Part shown: one piece after another, positions 42,045-64,000 of the stretch
Layout of the letters: each line of letters begins with the position of its first letter
Position numbering within the stretch: the first letter of the stretch is position 1
Source of the DNA: Glandiceps talaboti
Lineage: Eukaryota > Hemichordata > Enteropneusta > Spengelidae
Assembly: GCF_964340395.1 (NCBI RefSeq)
Contig: NC_135549.1
Coordinates: 19,217,342 to 19,281,341, forward strand
DNA length: 64,000 bases
Direction: 5' to 3'
Notes under the pieces: generated by a model
What the model was told of the DNA's origin: nothing
Database searches by the model: none
The model's input: the letters and a program-made list of their open reading frames with translations, nothing else
Translations under genes and position numbers: made by a program

Positions 42045-42262
42045 TAAGATGAAAGTTCATTCATGTAATTGAAAGCACATCACTAAGGTCAAAGTTCATT
42101 TGATGTAATAGTGAGAGCATCACCGGGTTTAAAGGTCACTGATGTAATAGTGAGCACATCACTAAGGTCAAAGTTCACTGATGTAATTGGTGAGCTCATA
42201 ACTGAGGTCAAAGTTCAGTGATGTATGGATGAACTTATTACTCAGGTCAAAGTTCATTTAAA
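42045..42262. repeat. ~40-bp minisatellite
   Basis: About five degenerate units of AAGGTCAAAGTTCA followed by TGATGTAATAGTGAGCACAT. Confidence 0.8.
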
Positions 42263-43229
42263 TAATACTTGTGCACAGTAATTTGTCTTTGAGAAAAAAA
42301 TGTTTGCGATCTTCGCTCCAAATAACTTCTATATATGTACCATATATGGTAGTTATTATGACAGAATGATGCCCTATGCACAGACACAAAACGCAACAAA
42401 CTTTGAGACACATCACACAATATAAAACACAGAGATAAAAGCACCAAACTGTGTACAGTCATTTCACATAACTTGATGATAGACATTTCCTTGCAACAAC
42501 TACAAGCAATCCACCTAGTGTACAACTGAGTTTATAAGTAATTAAAAATAATACAATTGAAATAAAACATCTATGATTTATAATATTTCAAACACAGAAT
42601 TATTTCAATTTAACTCTAGTAGTAAATATGAATAAAAACTTAATGTGTATGTGTATGTATTCTAAAGGTATTTGAACAGTCTTTCCATTTACAATAGTAT
42701 GAAATGAAATACAGCCATGTGCACAAATTTTGAGTATAACTAAATGTGTTTGTTTTCTCTAAATCTACCGACAAACCTACCCGCATGTGGATGGCAAACA
42801 AAGAATTTAATTGATGGCACCTAACTGAAAATCAAGAAGAAGAAAAATATGTTAGCTACATACCAGATATTTATTTTGGAGACAATTTTTTTTTTTTTTT
42901 TTTGTATTGCTTTAAAATGACACAAAATATATATTTCATACAAAATGCAATATATTGTTTTTATCAGCTTATTAAAACAAGAAAGTACCAAGAACATCCA
43001 AGATGATGATGGCCCTTTTCAGCCCTTAGAATAAACTCTTGCGGGTAAAGTTAATATTTCTGTTCAGTAAGACTATGAGCCACAATGTCTTGCCCTGGTA
43101 TGAAATCCATGCTGTGTTCCACTAGTGTGCTATGCTGTCTTCACCTTGTGTGGAATCAATGCTGTCTTTTCTATGACTGGAATTCAATGTTGTATTATTC
43201 CTAAGGTGGAAATCCATGATTTTGTTTCC

Positions 43230-43830
43230 TCGCCTGGAATCCATATCATTATGTTATAGTCTGGAATCCACACTCTATTGTTCTAGACTGGAATCCACAC
43301 TCCATTGTTCTAGCCTGGAATCCACTCTATTGTTCTAGCCTGGAATCCATGCTTTATTGTTCTAGCCTGGTATCCACACTCTATTGTTCTAGACTGGAAT
43401 CCATACTCCATTGTTCTAGCCTGGAATCTATGGTGTCCTTTCCTAGTGTGGATTCCATATCATTTTGGTTGTCTGGAATCCACACTCTAATGTTCTAGCC
43501 TGGAATCCACTCTATTGCTCTAGCCTGGAATCCACTCTCTATTATTTTAGCCTGGAATCCACACACTATTGTTATAGACTGGAATCAACACTCTTATTGT
43601 TTTAGCCTGGAATCCACACTTTACTGTTCTAGCCTGGAATCCACTCTATTGCTCTCGCCTGGAATCCACTCTCTATTATTTTAGCCTGGAATCCACACTC
43701 TATTGTTTTAGCCTGGAATCCACACTCTATTGTTTTAGCCTGGAATCCACACTCTATTGTTTTAGCCTGGAATCCACACTCTATTGCTCTCGCCTGGAAT
43801 CCACACTCTATTGTTTCAGCCTGAAATCCA
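43230..43830. repeat. ~28-bp minisatellite
   Basis: About 20 units built on CTGGAATCCACACTCTATTG followed by TTCTAGC. Diverged units extend to about 44010. Confidence 0.92.
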
Positions 43831-44584
43831 TTCTTATCAATCTAGGTAGCTTTGACGTCCTGTTGCCTTTTTACCTAGCCTGGGATCTGTTTTGATTTTA
43901 TCACTAGCTAGTCTGGAATCCATGCAGTATAGTTCCCTTGCCTTGAATCCATGCTGTCTTTTCCATCCTGAAATCTACGTTATCAAATTAGTCTGAAATC
44001 AACGATACTATCCCTTGCTATTCTACTGTAAGCTTAAGGTAGTAGCGTAACTTCATTTCAGGAAATATTCTGTTTAAAGGAAAACAAGCTCTCCACTGAT
44101 TATATAGTTTATAGATACAAATGCATAATATAAAATTGGTAAAAATGGAGTGAAATGTTAAAATATACAGCAGGCACACACATTGGGAAACACTGATAAA
44201 ACAGCAGGTTTGATAAAAAATACAACATTTTTGCCAATATTTACACATCAACCATGTCATCATCTGTACATCGTTTTGTCTTGTCTTGTCTTGTCCTGTC
44301 TTACAAACCAAGAGTAGAACATACTAAGATGTTTTCTCACAAGTGAAATATACAAATAGCTGATATATAATCATGCAATAATCCATAAAAAGTAATGGTG
44401 GTAAGGTAAGCTGATTTGAATATAACTATCATTGCATTATCAAATAGCTTGTGACCATGAGACCAAAATGTAACATGTGACACTATAAATTCCTTGTAAT
44501 AATATAATAGCTATTTTGCTTGATATTCTATATTATAATATTACCCACTAAAATTACATATTGGAAAGGGACTAAAGTGTAGTG

Positions 44585-44810
44585 ACTGCACATGTGAGCA
44601 GCAGTTATTGCACACAAGTGGGCTGCAGTTACTACCCAGCTGGGCAGTAGTCAAGCCACAAGAGGGCAGTAGTCACTACACAAGTAGGCAGTAGTCATGT
44701 CTTAAATTAGTACCCATACCACAAACGGGCAGAAGTCATGCCACAAGTGGGCAGTATTCACTGCACAAATGGATAGTACGTGTAGTCACTGCACAAGTGG
44801 GCAGTAGTTA
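44585..44810. repeat. ~22-bp degenerate minisatellite
   Basis: Units of GGGCAGTAGTCACTGCACAA with substitutions and gaps. Confidence 0.8.
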
Positions 44811-45988
44811 TTAATCTCTAAGTGTTATCCAAAACCCGGGTTTAGATTATAAAACTAAAGCAAAGCAATATCATGAGATAATCATTAATCTCCAAGTGTT
44901 ATCCAAAGCATGGGTTTTTAGATTGTAAACTAACGCAACACAATATCATGAAATAAATTTATATTTTACTTCCACAACTGTATAAAAAAAATTTCAACTC
45001 AATGCTTCTAATCACAAAATAGGTTTACAATTTTTAATGCTTGGGTGCTTTTTCTACCTATTCTAAGTATCGTACAGAGAAAACAGTAGAGGAACAAAAA
45101 CAGCCAGCTACTATTTTCATTGATGACAGTTAATATAAGTCCCTTTGAAATGAAATACCCCACAGTATTAGTACATGATAATTTCTGCAATTCATCATGT
45201 TGTCCACTTAGGACTATTTTCAACACACTAAACTTTGAGATGGTATCAACACATTTGCTGTACATGATGATTTGACGATTTGACGAACTTTCATACATTT
45301 CATTCAGCTGTTGTGATAGGTGATTATAGAACCAGATTCTATGCAACTCTGTTTTCTAGACACAACCCTTGAAATTCAAAAACAATCAGAAATTCAGAAT
45401 ATAACAACTTCTATAGTTACAAGTATAGATTAATACAGAAATTCATCAACAAAGTAGAATAGCACATACACAAAAAAAAGTTTACATTCACATCTTGCCT
45501 ATTAAATGATTGTAAATATATCCTATATATAAGTTATACCTTGTACTTCATAAACCACACACCACTGTTAACTCTTCAAGTTTGTCAGATTTTGAAATAC
45601 ACCATACTCCACTTATCCACCTGGCAGTCATTTTCAAATGAAGTGTTACAAGAAGGCGCTCCAGGCGAGAAAAAAAGAGGCTTATATCAAATGGAAGTTC
45701 ATGACGTAGTCAACAAAATGTATCAAAATGTATAAAGTTCGTGAAAATACTTGATCTCAAACATAACAGAATTTAATTTTTTTAGACTGGCTAAATGTGC
45801 CACTTATGTAGTGAAACTAGGAGAAAGTGTGATTTTTCAGAGGCAGTCATTTATATCATAACCCTTTCTTCTGGACCAAGCACTGCTTCTGAACAGCACT
45901 CCTAGTGGTCACATTATAAGTTCTTTTGTCTTTATGATAACTGGAATATGGTGTAGACACACAGACATTACAACTCGACCAACTTGTT
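44811..45988. other. 3' flank of NAPEPLD, nothing recognised
   Basis: Probably contains the NAPEPLD 3' UTR near 45,9xx. No coding similarity. Confidence 0.5.
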
Positions 45989-58039
<12,051 letters not shown>

Positions 58040-58736
58040 TGCGAAACAGAATATAACTCACAGAGATGATCGTTGACTTGTAAAATTTGCGCCAAGTTAG
58101 CCCTCTGCAATAATCTAAATGACACGCTGATTTCAATGATCGTGTCAAAACCATAGCATACACGAACTGAACATTATAAACTCAGGAAGTTCGAAGTTGA
58201 ACGACTCGATCACCAACAGACGGCTCATGATCATGTGTCGATGATGGATCAAGTCATCTATCCATGTTTACCAGGCTGATGTAATTTGAATGCCAAATTG
58301 CTCATGAAATCATGTACGTCACAATATGCAACATCGAATAATTAGTACAGACCGCCCAGCTTTTGAATGGGGTTAAACAAGATGAGAAAATTTGTGGAAA
58401 ATTAGCGATATGCAGTTCTCGTCTTGTTGCTGTTAGGCAACATGACCTTTACAGTGACCTTTCAAAATAACTAAAACGAGGCAGGAAATAAAACAATATT
58501 TTATGTTTCGCTATGTGATTCAACAATAATATTCTTGACACAAATATATAGTGGTAAGGGTTATAAATCAAATTCATTATATTAAATGAGGTATTAAAAG
58601 TATTTAAACACAAATGTTACGATAAAATGAAGAAAAATTGGAAGATTTAGAAAAAAATGAGTCAAGTCCAATGTACGAAACTAATATTTTGATCTAAATA
58701 TCCTTACGCAAGCGCACGAGCAATACGCGGTCCAAA
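58040..58736. promoter_or_regulatory. Probable bidirectional promoter of NAPEPLD and PMPCB
   Basis: The interval from the NAPEPLD UTR-exon donor to the PMPCB ATG is about 700 bp and free of repeats. ACGCAAGCGCAC at 58706-58717 resembles an NRF-1 site. The PMPCB start lies in AAAATGGCG, which matches the YY1 start-site motif. Both are common at nuclear genes for mitochondrial proteins. No TATA box is evident for PMPCB. Confidence 0.5.
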
Positions 58737-63568
<4,832 letters not shown>

Positions 63569-64000
63569 GTAAGTATTTCTATTCTGTTTCCAAATCAGAA
63601 CTTTTTATGTCTGTAGAAAAAAGCGTGTCTGTCACATTACAGACATTAGATTTCAATTTGTATCAGAGGTGTTAACATCAACACAAATTCCCCATTGCCA
63701 TACCATGAATAGTGTGTGTGGTTGATATGACATGGGTTAATATACTGAATGGTATTATGTTCTGGTACAGCTAGTTTTTGTTTCATCTGATACAGCCAAA
63801 TAACCAATACTATATATTTGCATTATATTACCCACTGCTGTAGAGTTGACCCACTCCAAAACATTGTGTCAAACTACTGGATAGATATTGATTCAAGTAA
63901 AACATGTACCAGTAATATCAATGTCATATTGCCATTCATGAATGATTTTGATTTTTACTCTGTGTCACACAAATTTAAGCTAAGCATGGTAATGTACTCA
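63569..64000. other. PMPCB: PMPCB intron 8, partial
   Basis: No further exon seen before the window ends. Confidence 0.6.

Noticed and set aside
40775-44810. CRISPR-like repeat-spacer array
   Set aside because: Repeats are head-to-tail minisatellites without unique spacers, in a eukaryotic genome.

Overview
The window is animal nuclear DNA. It has GT-AG introns, vertebrate-style orthologues split into many exons, abundant non-LTR retrotransposon debris, long (TA)n and (GA)n microsatellites, and large repeat-filled introns. Base composition is AT-rich. The gene set (BRICHOS-domain protein, tandem carbohydrate sulfotransferases, NAPEPLD, PMPCB) fits a marine invertebrate such as a lancelet, hemichordate or lophotrochozoan. 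I cannot fix the species from the sequence alone.

Layout. (1) 1-20045: the 3' half of a BRICHOS-domain gene on the + strand. Its third visible exon is split by a 17,720-bp transposon (2214-19933) with CACTA ends, 259-bp terminal inverted repeats that look identical, and a 3-bp TAT target duplication. Taking out the transposon and one TAT gives one open frame across the junction. Inside it lie two decayed CR1/L2-like retrotransposons, a Mutator-like foldback, and several 24-36 bp palindromic insertions with 7-bp target duplications. (2) 20-31 kb: a cluster of three minus-strand carbohydrate sulfotransferase copies, two intact single-exon genes and one decayed pseudogene. (3) 31-38.6 kb: a transposon graveyard with a degraded CR1/L2-like retrotransposon, foldbacks, and a PIF/Harbinger-type element that is nested in one foldback and hosts another. 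(4) 38.6-45.9 kb: no gene recognised; tandem minisatellites and a long (GA)n tract. (5) 45.99-58.04 kb: NAPEPLD on the minus strand, four coding exons plus a probable 5' UTR exon. Its introns hold a 1.7-kb long-TIR element, a small foldback MITE, and a Penelope-like fragment with two opposed hammerhead ribozyme motifs. (6) 58.737 kb to the end: the first eight exons of PMPCB on the + strand, head to head with NAPEPLD; the gene runs off the window.

NAPEPLD and PMPCB are divergent neighbours and probably share a compact promoter region. As I recall, the same divergent pair exists in human 7q22, so this looks like old microsynteny. The sulfotransferase cluster looks like recent local duplication. 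The main novelty candidates are the two families of very short palindromic insertions with constant 7-bp target duplications, the exon-splitting CACTA element, and the paired hammerhead motifs.
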